Made by a program: the position numbers and the translations under genes. The notes under the pieces were generated by a model, which worked only from the letters and a program-made list of their open reading frames with translations, had not been told where the DNA came from and did no database searches. This document shows, piece by piece, positions 24,702 to 32,836 of a DNA stretch of 64,000 bases. The first letter of the stretch is position 1, and each line of letters begins with the position of its first letter. The DNA lies in assembly GCF_015351105.1 (NCBI RefSeq), contig NZ_JADKRR010000001.1, forward strand, positions 310,001-374,000, in the 5' to 3' direction. The DNA is from Clavibacter sp. VKM Ac-2872. GTDB lineage: Bacteria > Actinomycetota > Actinomycetes > Actinomycetales > Microbacteriaceae.

Positions 24702-26291
24702 ATGTCCGACACCACCGCATCCGCCCGCCCGGCGGCAGGGGTCACCGGCGCGTCCGGCGCGCCTGATTCCGGACGGCCCTCGGCCCCCGTCGTCTCGCGC
24801 CGCGCCTGGCAGGCGCTCATCGTGCTGCTCGCCGGCATGTTCATCGCGCTGCTCGACACCACGATCGTGAACGTGGCGCTGCCGACCATCCGCACGAGCC
24901 TCGACGCCTCCGAGTCGACGCTGAGCTGGATCATCTCCGGCTACGCGCTCGCGTTCGGCCTCGCGCTGATCCCCGCGGGCCGGCTCGGCGACCGCTACGG
25001 GCACAAGTGGGTGTTCGTGACGGGCATCGCGCTCTTCACGCTCGCCAGCCTCGCGTGCGGCGTGGCGCAGGACGACCTTCAGCTCGTGATCGCGCGCGTG
25101 GTGCAGGGGCTCGCCGGCGGCCTGTTCGTGCCCGCGGTGACCGCCTTCATCCAGCTGCTGTTCCCGCCGCAGGCGCGCGGCAAGGCGTTCGCCATCATGG
25201 GCGCCGTCATCGGCGTCTCGTCCGCGCTCGGCCCGATCGTGGGAGGCCTCATCATCCAGGCGGCGGGGGAGGAGTCGGGCTGGCGCCTGGTCTTCTTCGT
25301 GAACCTGCCCGTCGGCCTCGCGACCGTCATCGCCGCGATCTTCCTGCTCCCGAGCCGCCGCGTGGCCGAGGAGGTCGCGGGCGACGTGCGCGCGCAGTCC
25401 GGCCAGGCACGCGCAGGCGCCCCGGCGAAGCCCGCGGCCCCCGCCGCCTCGGGCGTCGACCTCGTCGGCATCCTGCTCGTGAGCGCCGGCCTCGTGGCCC
25501 TGCTCGTGCCGCTCATCGACGGCCAGGACCAGGGCTGGCCGCTCTGGACCTACCTCTCCCTCGCCGGCGGCGTCGTGCTCCTCGCGATCTTCGGCGCGTG
25601 GGAGGTCATGCAGACGAAGCGCTCCAAGGGCGTCCTCGTGCCGCCGCACCTGTTCTCGCACGCGGCCTTCACGGGCGGCGTGATCCTCGCGATGGTCTAC
25701 TTCGCGGCCTTCACGAGCATCTTCTTCACCATCTCGATCCTGTGGCAGTCGGGCCTCGGCAACTCGGCGCTCGAGTCGGGCCTCGTCTCGATCCCGTTCG
25801 CCATCGGCAGCATCGTCGGCTCCTCGCAGAGCAACCGCCTGACGAACCGCCTCGGCCGCACCGTGCTCGTGATCGGCACGGCGCTCGTGAGCGTCGGCCT
25901 CATCTGGCTCTGGCTCGTGCTCCTGAACACGGCGGCCGCGGACCTCACCAGCTGGATGCTCCTCGTCCCGCTGCTGCTCGCCGGCATCGGCAACGGCCTC
26001 TTCATCGCGCCGAACGCGCAGTTCATCGTCGCGACGGTCGACCCCGCCGAGGCGGGTGCGGCGTCCGGCGTCATCGGGACCGTGCAGCGCGTCGGCTCGG
26101 CCGTCGGCATCGCGGTGATCGGCAGCGTGCTCTTCGCGGGCGTCGCGGGCGCCGGGATCCGCGGCCCGCAGATGGTCCCCCAGGCGTTCACCGACGCGTC
26201 CGCGTCGGCCATGGGCGTCAGCGCGATCTTCGCGGTCGTCGCCTTCGCGCTCGTGTTCGCCCTGCCGCGGCGGGTGTCGCGCGGGCACTGA
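24702..26291 (+). CDS. DHA2-family MFS drug exporter (EmrB/QacA type)
   Basis: A 529-residue proton antiporter with fourteen predicted helices is predicted from ATG 24702, preceded by GAAAGGA. Motifs: FIALLDTTIVNVALPTI (motif D1 of DHA2), GRLGDRYGHKWVF (motif A), RVVQGLAGGLFVPAV (motif B), and IGVSSALGPIVGGLI (motif C, antiporter signature). It should expel lipophilic drugs or plant antimicrobials across the cytoplasmic membrane. It is monocistronic and followed by a strong hairpin. Confidence 0.93.
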   Translation: MSDTTASARPAAGVTGASGAPDSGRPSAPVVSRRAWQALIVLLAGMFIALLDTTIVNVALPTIRTSLDASESTLSWIISGYALAFGLALIPAGRLGDRYGHKWVFVTGIALFTLASLACGVAQDDLQLVIARVVQGLAGGLFVPAVTAFIQLLFPPQARGKAFAIMGAVIGVSSALGPIVGGLIIQAAGEESGWRLVFFVNLPVGLATVIAAIFLLPSRRVAEEVAGDVRAQSGQARAGAPAKPAAPAASGVDLVGILLVSAGLVALLVPLIDGQDQGWPLWTYLSLAGGVVLLAIFGAWEVMQTKRSKGVLVPPHLFSHAAFTGGVILAMVYFAAFTSIFFTISILWQSGLGNSALESGLVSIPFAIGSIVGSSQSNRLTNRLGRTVLVIGTALVSVGLIWLWLVLLNTAAADLTSWMLLVPLLLAGIGNGLFIAPNAQFIVATVDPAEAGAASGVIGTVQRVGSAVGIAVIGSVLFAGVAGAGIRGPQMVPQAFTDASASAMGVSAIFAVVAFALVFALPRRVSRGH

Positions 26292-26310
26292 CCCGCGCCG
26301 CTCCACCTCC

Positions 26311-26346
26311 CTCTCGCCGATCCGGATCCGTCCGGGTCGGCGAGAG
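26311..26346. terminator. bidirectional terminator hairpin
   Basis: Outer arms 26311-26320 and 26337-26346 (CTCTCGCCGA / TCGGCGAGAG) are perfectly complementary, with a second inner pairing TCCGGA / TCCGGG. It lies between the convergent MFS exporter and alpha/beta hydrolase genes. Confidence 0.7.
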
Positions 26347-26387
26347 CCGTCTGCGGGGTCGTGCCCCTCCCTGCGCCGTGCCTCTTC

Positions 26388-27239
26388 CTAGCCGGCCGCG
26401 AGGATCCGGTGCCGCAGCCGCCCGAGCGCGTCCTCGGCGCCCCGCAGCACGGAGATGTGGCCGTCGCCCGGGCGGATCACGAGCTCGGCGCCCGGCACGC
26501 GGTCGGCGAGCCAGCGGGCGTGGGCGACCGGCGCGATCCGGTCGGCCTCGCCGTGCAGCAGGATCACCGGCGCCCGGACGTCCGCGAGGTCGACGCCCCA
26601 GTCGGCGACGAGCGCCAGGTCGTCGTCGACCATGCCGCCGATCCCCGCCTCGAGCCCTCGCCCGGCGACCTCGTCCAGCCAGGCCCAGTCGGTCTCGAGC
26701 GCGCGCAGGTCGCCGTCCGTGAACATCGCCGGGTCGAACTCGGACGCGGCCAGCTCCGTCTCGAGCGCCTCCGCGCCGGTGAGCGCCGCCCGCAGCTCGC
26801 GCTCGCCGCCCGCGTGCATGCCGGCGAACCAGTCGAGGCCGTCCGCCTCGACGGGCGCGAGGGCCGCCCCGCACAGCGCGCCGAGCACGCGCCCCGGGAG
26901 CGCGGCCGCCGCGGCCAGCGCGAGCACCGCGCCGCTCGAGTGCCCGAGCACCGCGAAGCGGTCGATCCCGAGGGCGTCGGCGAGGGCCGCGTCGTCGGCT
27001 GCCGTGTCGGCGACGGCCCGGCCCGGGTGCCGGGTGGATCCGCCGTACCCCGGCCGGTCGTACGACACCCACCGGATCCCGCGGCCGTCGGGCGACTCGA
27101 CGAGCGGCGCGGGCGGGGGCCCGACGTTCGGGGTGCCGTGGTGGTAGACGACCACGAGGCCGGCCGCGTCTGCCGAGCCCGTGTCGTAGCAGTGCAGCGT
27201 GCGGCCGTCGGGGAGCCGCAGGTCGGTCTCGATGAGCAT
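26388..27239 (-). CDS. alpha/beta-fold hydrolase
   Basis: A 283-residue cytoplasmic hydrolase is predicted from ATG 27239. Oxyanion-loop motif VYHHGTPNVGPPPAPL, nucleophile elbow GHSSGA, an aspartate in LLHGEADRIAPV and the catalytic histidine in RPGDGHISVL complete the triad. A cap region of about 100 residues lies between. The substrate is not predictable; related proteins are annotated as esterases or haloperoxidase-like hydrolases. Confidence 0.85.
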   Translation of the reverse strand: MLIETDLRLPDGRTLHCYDTGSADAAGLVVVYHHGTPNVGPPPAPLVESPDGRGIRWVSYDRPGYGGSTRHPGRAVADTAADDAALADALGIDRFAVLGHSSGAVLALAAAAALPGRVLGALCGAALAPVEADGLDWFAGMHAGGERELRAALTGAEALETELAASEFDPAMFTDGDLRALETDWAWLDEVAGRGLEAGIGGMVDDDLALVADWGVDLADVRAPVILLHGEADRIAPVAHARWLADRVPGAELVIRPGDGHISVLRGAEDALGRLRHRILAAG

Positions 27240-27325
27240 GGGGCGAGCGTAGGCGCGTGGTCGCCCCGCGGACAGGGTCGGCCGCGAGCCGGGACGCGCG
27301 CGCCGCACGGTGACAGGATCGGCGC

Positions 27326-28024
27326 ATGGACGAGGCGCAGCGCAGCGAGCTCCGGGAGCTGCGCCGTCGCGCCTACGGACCGCGTCCCGACCTGGGCGAC
27401 GCCGGGCTCGACCGCCTGCGGCAGCTCGAGGCTCGGCAGGGCGGGGCGGCCGCCGGGTCGGCGGCCTCGGAGTCGGCGGGCGCGCCCGTCGCTGCGCCCC
27501 CGGCCGCCCCCGCGGAGCCGTCCCCCGACGAGCGCGATGCCGCCGTGGAGGACCTGGACGAGGACGCCGCCACCCGCTCGGCGTCCTCGCGGCGCCGCCG
27601 CACCGCGATCCTCTGGGCGGCATCCGTCCTCGTCGCGGTCGGCGCGACCGTCGCGCTCACCTCCGGCCTCGCGTCGATGACCGGCCGCGACGTCGGGACC
27701 GTCGCGCTGGACCCCGACCGCCCCGTCCCCGACCGCTGGGACGACTGGTACCAGGACGTCGCCACGGGCGTCGGCGAGTTCCACGGCCTCACGGTCATCG
27801 GCCTGGAGAACCCCGACGACGGCCAGGCGTGCGTCACGGTCGTCGCCCCGCGCTTCGCCCGCGGCGCGAACCCGATCGGCGGATGCGCGGCGGGCTCGTT
27901 CCCGGCCCGCGGCGTCCTCACGGTCACGGGCGACATGCCCGCCGAGCTCCGCGACGAGTTCCCCGAGGGCACGGCGCTCGAGTTCGTGCTCGAGGGCGGA
28001 TCCGTGCGGGTCACGGCGGGCTAG
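27326..28024 (+). CDS. membrane-anchored hypothetical protein
   Basis: A 232-residue protein starts at ATG 27326. It has a charged N-terminal helix (DEAQRSELRELRRRAYGPRPDLGDAGLDRLRQLEARQ), an Ala/Pro-rich linker, one membrane helix near 92-115 (TAILWAASVLVAVGATVALTSGLA) and an extracytoplasmic domain of about 115 residues with two cysteines (QACVTVVAPRF and GGCAAGSF) that could pair. Such proteins are common and uncharacterised in Microbacteriaceae. No function assigned. Confidence 0.75.
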   Translation: MDEAQRSELRELRRRAYGPRPDLGDAGLDRLRQLEARQGGAAAGSAASESAGAPVAAPPAAPAEPSPDERDAAVEDLDEDAATRSASSRRRRTAILWAASVLVAVGATVALTSGLASMTGRDVGTVALDPDRPVPDRWDDWYQDVATGVGEFHGLTVIGLENPDDGQACVTVVAPRFARGANPIGGCAAGSFPARGVLTVTGDMPAELRDEFPEGTALEFVLEGGSVRVTAG

Positions 28025-28040
28025 CGGCGGAGGGCCCGCG

Positions 28041-29474
28041 TCAGGCCGGGTTCGACTTCAGCAGCCGGGCCACCGCGATCATCGCGCCGCCCACCACAGC
28101 CGGGATCCCGCCGCCGGGGTGCACCGACGCGCCGACCCGCCACAGCCAGGGCCGCCAGGGGTCGTTGTACGCGGGACGGTGGAACGGCCCGCTCATCCAC
28201 GGCGGACGCGCCGCTCCGTAGAGCGCGCCGTGCGGCTCGCCGCCGACGCCGTAGTAGCGCGGATCGAGCACCGTCGTCGTGTCGAGGAGGTCGGTGAGGG
28301 GCCGGTCGAGCCCCAACGCCTGGGACACCCGGTCGACCTCGCGCCGGACGAAGGGGTGCTCGGCTGTGTAGCGGCCTCCGTCTGCGGCAGCGGTGAGGAG
28401 GATGCCGACGGTGCTGCGCGGGTTCGGGTACACCTCCCCGGCGCGGTACTGGTTGACGAACACCATGGTGTCGGCCGGCTCGTCGCCCGCCTCGAGGCTG
28501 CGGTGCAGCGCGGCCGGCTTCGTCGGCAGCACCACGCTGTGCGTCGCGATCTCCGCCGGGAGCTCCTCCCGCAGCGCGCCGTAGACCGCGATCGCCGAGC
28601 AGGAGAGGGCGCGGGGGCGCAGGCCGGCGACCGTCGGGATCCGCGACGGGCACATCAACCGGGTCAGCCGGTCGGCGTCCAGGGCGCTGACGACGAGGTC
28701 GGCCGGGTAGCGCCCGGCTGCGGTGGTGACGCACCCTCGCTGGATGCGGGTGACGGCCTCGCCGGTGCGGATCCCCACCCCGGCCGCCTCGGCCAGCCGG
28801 CCCAGCGCGAGCACGATCTCGTACACGCCGCCGCGCGGCACCCAGGCGCCGGTCTCCGCCATGATCGCCGGCATGCTCGCGTAGAGGGCCGGGGTGCGCG
28901 ACGGCGAGACGCCCGCGTTGAGGGTGTGGATGGCGATGATCTCCCGCAGCCCGTCGGGCAGCCACGTGAGGCTGTCGAGGTAGGCCCGCGTCGTGAGGCG
29001 CGAGCCGTACACCGCCAGCAGCCGGCGCACGGCGGGGAGCGCGGCCCGATCGGTGGGGTCGGCGAGCAGCAGCGCGGTGACGTCGTCGGCGAGGGGCGCG
29101 TGGATCTCGGAGAACCGCCGCCAGGCGCGGTACCAGGGGTGGTCGGGCGCCACCGGCAGGGAGGTCTCCTCGCCGTCGAAGTAGTAGCGGCCGACCTCGG
29201 GCATCCGCACCAGGTCGAGGCCGCCGTCGTCGGAGGCGCGCCCGGGGGTGCGCTCGCCGTCGCCGAGCCTGCGCCGCAGCTCGTCCCACACCGCCGGGAA
29301 CGTCACCAGCGACGGCCCGGTGTCGATGCGGTCGTCGCCGAGGAGGATCCGACGGCTCTTGCCGCCGAGCTCGGCGGAGGCCTCGAGCAGGGTGACGCGA
29401 TGGCCCGCGTGGGCGAGCAGAGCGGAGGCGGTGAGGCCGCCCATCCCGCCGCCGACGACGACGATGCGGCTCAC
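28041..29474 (-). CDS. crtI: phytoene desaturase-family flavoprotein (CrtI-like)
   Basis: A 477-residue FAD-dependent carotenoid desaturase or a close relative is predicted from GTG 29474. The N terminus VVVGGGMGGLTASALLAHAGHRVTLLEASAELGGKSR is the FAD motif, and near the C terminus GASVHPGGGIPAVVGGAMIAV is the CrtI carotenoid signature. It would introduce double bonds into a C40 backbone at the membrane. The start overlaps the UbiA prenyltransferase stop as GTGA. No phytoene synthase or GGPP synthase gene is nearby, so it may instead act later in the pathway, for example as a CrtD-like or elongase-coupled desaturase. Confidence 0.8.
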   Translation of the reverse strand: MSRIVVVGGGMGGLTASALLAHAGHRVTLLEASAELGGKSRRILLGDDRIDTGPSLVTFPAVWDELRRRLGDGERTPGRASDDGGLDLVRMPEVGRYYFDGEETSLPVAPDHPWYRAWRRFSEIHAPLADDVTALLLADPTDRAALPAVRRLLAVYGSRLTTRAYLDSLTWLPDGLREIIAIHTLNAGVSPSRTPALYASMPAIMAETGAWVPRGGVYEIVLALGRLAEAAGVGIRTGEAVTRIQRGCVTTAAGRYPADLVVSALDADRLTRLMCPSRIPTVAGLRPRALSCSAIAVYGALREELPAEIATHSVVLPTKPAALHRSLEAGDEPADTMVFVNQYRAGEVYPNPRSTVGILLTAAADGGRYTAEHPFVRREVDRVSQALGLDRPLTDLLDTTTVLDPRYYGVGGEPHGALYGAARPPWMSGPFHRPAYNDPWRPWLWRVGASVHPGGGIPAVVGGAMIAVARLLKSNPA

Positions 29475-30367
29475 GCGACACCTCCCAGCGTGATCGAGAC
29501 GACGAGCAGCACGCCGGCGAACGAGCCCGCGATGTAGGGGAAGGCGATCGACAGGCCGTAGAGGCGGTGGCCCGTCTCCGGCGTCGGGTCGCGCAGGAGG
29601 CGCACCACGAGGGTCCCGGCGATCACCAGGGTGACGGCCGCCACGGGCACGCTCACCAGCGCGAGCAGCGCCGTCGAGACGAGCCACCAGGCTCCGCTCC
29701 ACAGGGCGGTGCCGCGGGGGCCGAGCCGCACCGCGGTGGTGGTGATCCCCGCGTCGCGGTCCTCCACGATGTCCTGCACCGCGTCGAACGCGTGCTTGGC
29801 CACGCTCCAGGCCATCAGGCCCAGGGCGGCGGGCCAGACCGGCCTCGCCTCGAGGGCCGCCGGCACGATCACCAGGGGCAGCGCGTACGCCGCGTTGCTC
29901 AGCGAGTCGAGGAAGGGCCGGGCCTTGAAGCGCAGCGGGGGCGCGGAGTAGAAGACGAACACGCCCGCGTAGAGCAGGATCGCCGCGTTCGCGAGCGGGG
30001 GCAGCACCAGGAGGAAGCAGACGAGGAACGGCACGTTGAGGGCGGCGACGGACCAGGCGATGAGCCGCACCTCGGACGGCCGGATCCGGGCGCCCTCGAG
30101 CGAGCCCTTGCGGGGGTTCGCCGCGTCCGTGTCCTGGTCGAAGACGTCGTTCACGCCGTAGATGAGCAGGTTGAACGGGAGGGTGAGCCACAGGAGCAGC
30201 GGCAGGGCGCGCAGGTCGAACAGCGCGCCCGTGAGCCACACGGCGACGACGCCGGACCCGATGGTGTTGATCCACAGCACCGGCCGCGAGATGAGCACGA
30301 GGCGCCGCACGGCCATCCCGATCTCCGAGGGCGCGGTGCGGGGCAAGCGCTCGCTGCCGTCGGTCAC
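29471..30367 (-). CDS. UbiA-family prenyltransferase, lycopene elongase-like
   Basis: A 298-residue membrane enzyme with about eight helices is predicted from GTG 30367. The two Asp-rich prenyl-diphosphate sites are seen: NDVFDQDTDAANPRKG near residue 80 and DAVQDIVEDRDAG near 200. This form resembles the CrtEb/LbtBC lycopene elongases that add C5 units to make C50 carotenoids in Microbacteriaceae and corynebacteria. It is coupled to the CrtI-like gene. Divergently, a glycosyltransferase remnant begins about 50 bp away, hinting at a former glycosylated-carotenoid cluster. Confidence 0.78.
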   Translation of the reverse strand: MTDGSERLPRTAPSEIGMAVRRLVLISRPVLWINTIGSGVVAVWLTGALFDLRALPLLLWLTLPFNLLIYGVNDVFDQDTDAANPRKGSLEGARIRPSEVRLIAWSVAALNVPFLVCFLLVLPPLANAAILLYAGVFVFYSAPPLRFKARPFLDSLSNAAYALPLVIVPAALEARPVWPAALGLMAWSVAKHAFDAVQDIVEDRDAGITTTAVRLGPRGTALWSGAWWLVSTALLALVSVPVAAVTLVIAGTLVVRLLRDPTPETGHRLYGLSIAFPYIAGSFAGVLLVVSITLGGVA

Positions 30368-30420
30368 GAAGCCGAACGTACCCCCATCGACGCGCGCGCC
30401 CGCCTTACGGCTCCCAGGCG

Positions 30421-31465
30421 CAGACTGGATGCCCGGCGCCTGCTCTCCCCGGCAGGCCGCACCCCCTGGGCCCTCGCGCGCCACCTGCGCACGGAGGTCC
30501 GGCCCGCGATGCGGCGGATGCTCGCCGCCGCGGTGCGGGAGACGGTCGCCTTCGAGCCCGACGTGGTGGTGCACCATCCCCTGGTCCTCAGCGCGCCGAT
30601 GGTGGCCGACGCGCTCGGCGTGCCCCGCGTGCTCGTGGAGTTCGCGCCGGTCGCCACCCCCAGCGACCGCTTCCCCGCGGCCGGCGGCCCCACGGCCGTC
30701 CGCGACCTCCCCGTGCGCAACCGGTCAACCTACGCCGTGCCGCGCCTCGCCGCGCGCCTCCTCGAGGGCCACGTGGTACGCGCGGCCGCCGAGCTGCCGG
30801 GCGGCCGTCGTCCCTCCCGGCGCTCGCCGTCGCGCGCGACGCTCATGGCCGTGAGTCCCGCGCTGCTGCCGCGGCCCGACGACTGGCCGGAGCGGGTGCA
30901 CCAGGCCGGGGCCTGGTCGGAGGAGCCGGCGGCGTCGCGGGATCCGGTGATCGAGGACTTCCTGGGCGGTGGGCCCCACCTCGTCGCCTCGTTCGGGTCC
31001 ATGGCGCGAGGGGACGCGTCGGCCCGGGGGCGCGCCATCCTCACGGCCGCCCGCTCCCACGGCCTCCGGGTGCTGCTCGTCACCGGCTGGGGCGGGCTCG
31101 CGCTGCCGGACGGGTGCGGGGGATCCGACGTGCTGGCGGTGCGGTCGGCGCCGTTCGACCGGGTGCTGCCGGGCGCGGCGCTCGCCGTGCACCACGGCGG
31201 GGCGGGCACCTCGCACGCCGTCGCCCGGGCCGGGGTGCCCGCCGTCGTCGTGCCCGTCACCGCCGACCAGCCGTTCTGGGCCGCCCAGCTGCACCGGCAG
31301 GGGGTGGCCGCCGCCCCGATCCCCTCGCGCCGCATGTCGGCCGCCGCCCTCGCGCCCGCGATGGCCGACGCCCTGTCCCGGAGCGGGCGCGCGGCTGAGG
31401 TGGGCGCGCTCATGCGGCGGGAGCGCGGGGTGCGGCGGGCGGTCGACGTGCTCGAGTCCCTCTGA
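30421..31465 (+). pseudogene. GT1-type glycosyltransferase, N-terminally truncated
   Basis: The frame encodes about 345 residues of a UGT/MGT-like glycosyltransferase: ETVAFEPDVVVHHPLVLSAPMVADALGVPRVL, GPHLVASFGSMARGD, then the acceptor/donor motif FDRVLPGAALAVHHGGAGTSHAVARAGVPAVVVPVTADQPFWA. The family's first 70 or so residues (the N-terminal GSRGD-type strand) are missing, and the gap to the divergent UbiA gene is only about 50 bp. The first usable ATG is 30509. A carotenoid or sterol glycosyltransferase role is plausible but the protein is probably not functional. Confidence 0.65.
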
Positions 31466-31502
31466 GCCGGCGGCCGATCGGCAGCCCCCGCCCGTGCGTC
31501 GA

Positions 31503-32216
31503 TCAGCCGAGGATCGCGCGCATCCGCTCGTAGAACGGCGCCGGGTCGCCGGCCAGCGAGGCCTTCACCATGCGGCTCCAGTCGTCGACGACGACCTCGA
31601 CGGATCCCGCCGCCAGCCCGTCGAGCGACGCCCGCGGCACGTCGCGCGGGTCGATCATCGGCCCGTCGTAGCCGGCCATGATGTCGGTGTCGGCCGCCCC
31701 GAGGTGCACGCCCTGCACGAGCGTGCCCTGCCCGGCGAGCTCCAGCCGCACCGCGTTCGTCATGTTCCACTCGGCCGCCTTCGCCGCCGCGTAGCCGCCG
31801 TTGGCGGGGGTCGAGAACCAGGACAGCGCCGAGAGGATGTTGACGATCGCGCCCCCGCCGTTCGCGGCGAGCACGGGCGCGAAGGCGCGGATCACGCCGA
31901 GCGTCCCGTAGAAGTGGGTGTCCATCTCGCGGCGGATCTCCGCCATGTCGCCCGTGATGAGCGCGGCGCCCGTCGAGATGCCCGCGTTGTTGACCACGAG
32001 CGTCACGTCGTGCGCGGCCTCCGCGGCGGCGGTCACCGACGCCGGGTCGGCGAGGTCGAGGCGCAGCACCTCGACGCCGGGGATGTCGATCGCCTCGGGT
32101 CGGCGCGCGGTCGCGTAGACCTTGCGGGCGCCGCGCGCGAGCAGCTCCTCGACGAAGGTGCGGCCGATGCCGCGGTTCGCGCCGGTGACGAGGGCGACCT
32201 GATCCTGGATGTCCAT
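31503..32216 (-). CDS. SDR family oxidoreductase, MerR-controlled
   Basis: A 237-residue short-chain dehydrogenase starts at ATG 32216 with GGAGGA upstream. TGANRGIGRTFVEEL binds the cofactor. VNNAGIS, INILSALSWFSTPANGGYAAAKAAEW with the catalytic Ser, Tyr and Lys, and LVQGVHLGAADTDIM are typical. It is divergent from a MerR regulator, and the shared spacer holds a MerR-type promoter, so it is probably the regulated target and may reduce a reactive aldehyde or quinone. Confidence 0.88.
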   Translation of the reverse strand: MDIQDQVALVTGANRGIGRTFVEELLARGARKVYATARRPEAIDIPGVEVLRLDLADPASVTAAAEAAHDVTLVVNNAGISTGAALITGDMAEIRREMDTHFYGTLGVIRAFAPVLAANGGGAIVNILSALSWFSTPANGGYAAAKAAEWNMTNAVRLELAGQGTLVQGVHLGAADTDIMAGYDGPMIDPRDVPRASLDGLAAGSVEVVVDDWSRMVKASLAGDPAPFYERMRAILG

Positions 32217-32267
32217 GCGTGCTCTTCCTCCTGCCGCCCGCGTCGATCGCGGGGTGCGGCGCGGCCT

Positions 32268-32299
32268 ACGCTAGGAGTTGACGTCGACGTGAAGGGCAA
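32268..32299 (-). promoter_or_regulatory. MerR-type promoter/operator for the SDR gene
   Basis: On the minus strand TTGCCC (32294-32299) and TAGCGT (32268-32273) are separated by 20 bp, the over-long spacer typical of MerR-activated promoters. The spacer contains the palindrome TTSACGTCGACGTSAA (32278-32293). The -10 lies about 52 bases before the SDR start codon. Confidence 0.55.
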
Positions 32300-32354
32300 G
32301 TCCGCCCGCGAGATCGGCGGGATCACCACCATCAGCACGAGGGAAGAGGGCGGC

Positions 32355-32762
32355 ATGCTGCGGATCGGCGACGTGGCGGGACGCGCGGGCGTGAGCACGC
32401 GGGCGCTCCGGTACTACGAGGAGCAGGGCCTCCTGCCGGCCGAGCGCACCACGAGCGGCCAGCGCGTCTACCGGGAGGCGGCGGTCGAGCGCGTGCAGCT
32501 CATCCAGCGGCTGTTCGCGGCGGGCCTCCCGAGCCGCACGATCCGCCAGCTGCTCCCGAGCGTCGACACCGGCGTCGCGGCGCCCGAGTCGCTCGCGCTC
32601 CTGCGCTCCGAGCGCGACCGGATCACCGCGGCCATCGCCGAGCTCGAGCGCGCCCGCGTGGAGCTGGAGCGCGTGATCGAGGTCTGCCTGCACCCGACGC
32701 CGGAGCACTGCCCGGCGCTGCGCGAGGGCGGGGCGGCGCACGCGGAACCCGTCGCCGCCTGA
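32355..32762 (+). CDS. MerR family transcriptional regulator
   Basis: A 135-residue regulator starts at ATG 32355. The N-terminal winged helix MLRIGDVAGRAGVSTRALRYYEEQGLLPAERTTSGQRVYREAAVERVQLIQRLFAAGLPSRTIRQLLP is the MerR DNA-binding domain, followed by a coiled-coil dimerisation helix (LLRSERDRITAAIAELERARVELERVIEV). The C-terminal segment ECCLHPTPEHC-like (EVCLHPTPEHCPAL) has two cysteines that could sense a ligand or redox change. It probably controls the divergent SDR gene through the palindrome at 32278-32293. Confidence 0.9.
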   Translation: MLRIGDVAGRAGVSTRALRYYEEQGLLPAERTTSGQRVYREAAVERVQLIQRLFAAGLPSRTIRQLLPSVDTGVAAPESLALLRSERDRITAAIAELERARVELERVIEVCLHPTPEHCPALREGGAAHAEPVAA

Positions 32763-32768
32763 TTCCGC

Positions 32769-32797
32769 CGCGGGGCCGTCCGCGCGCGGGCCCCGCG
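32769..32797 (+). terminator. hairpin after the MerR gene
   Basis: The 9-bp arms CGCGGGGCC (32769-32777) and GGCCCCGCG (32789-32797) are perfectly complementary. It lies between the MerR gene and the end of the fructan operon on the opposite strand. Confidence 0.6.
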
Positions 32798-32836
32798 TCG
32801 GCCCGGGAGGGACGCCGCCCTCCCGAACCGGAGCGC

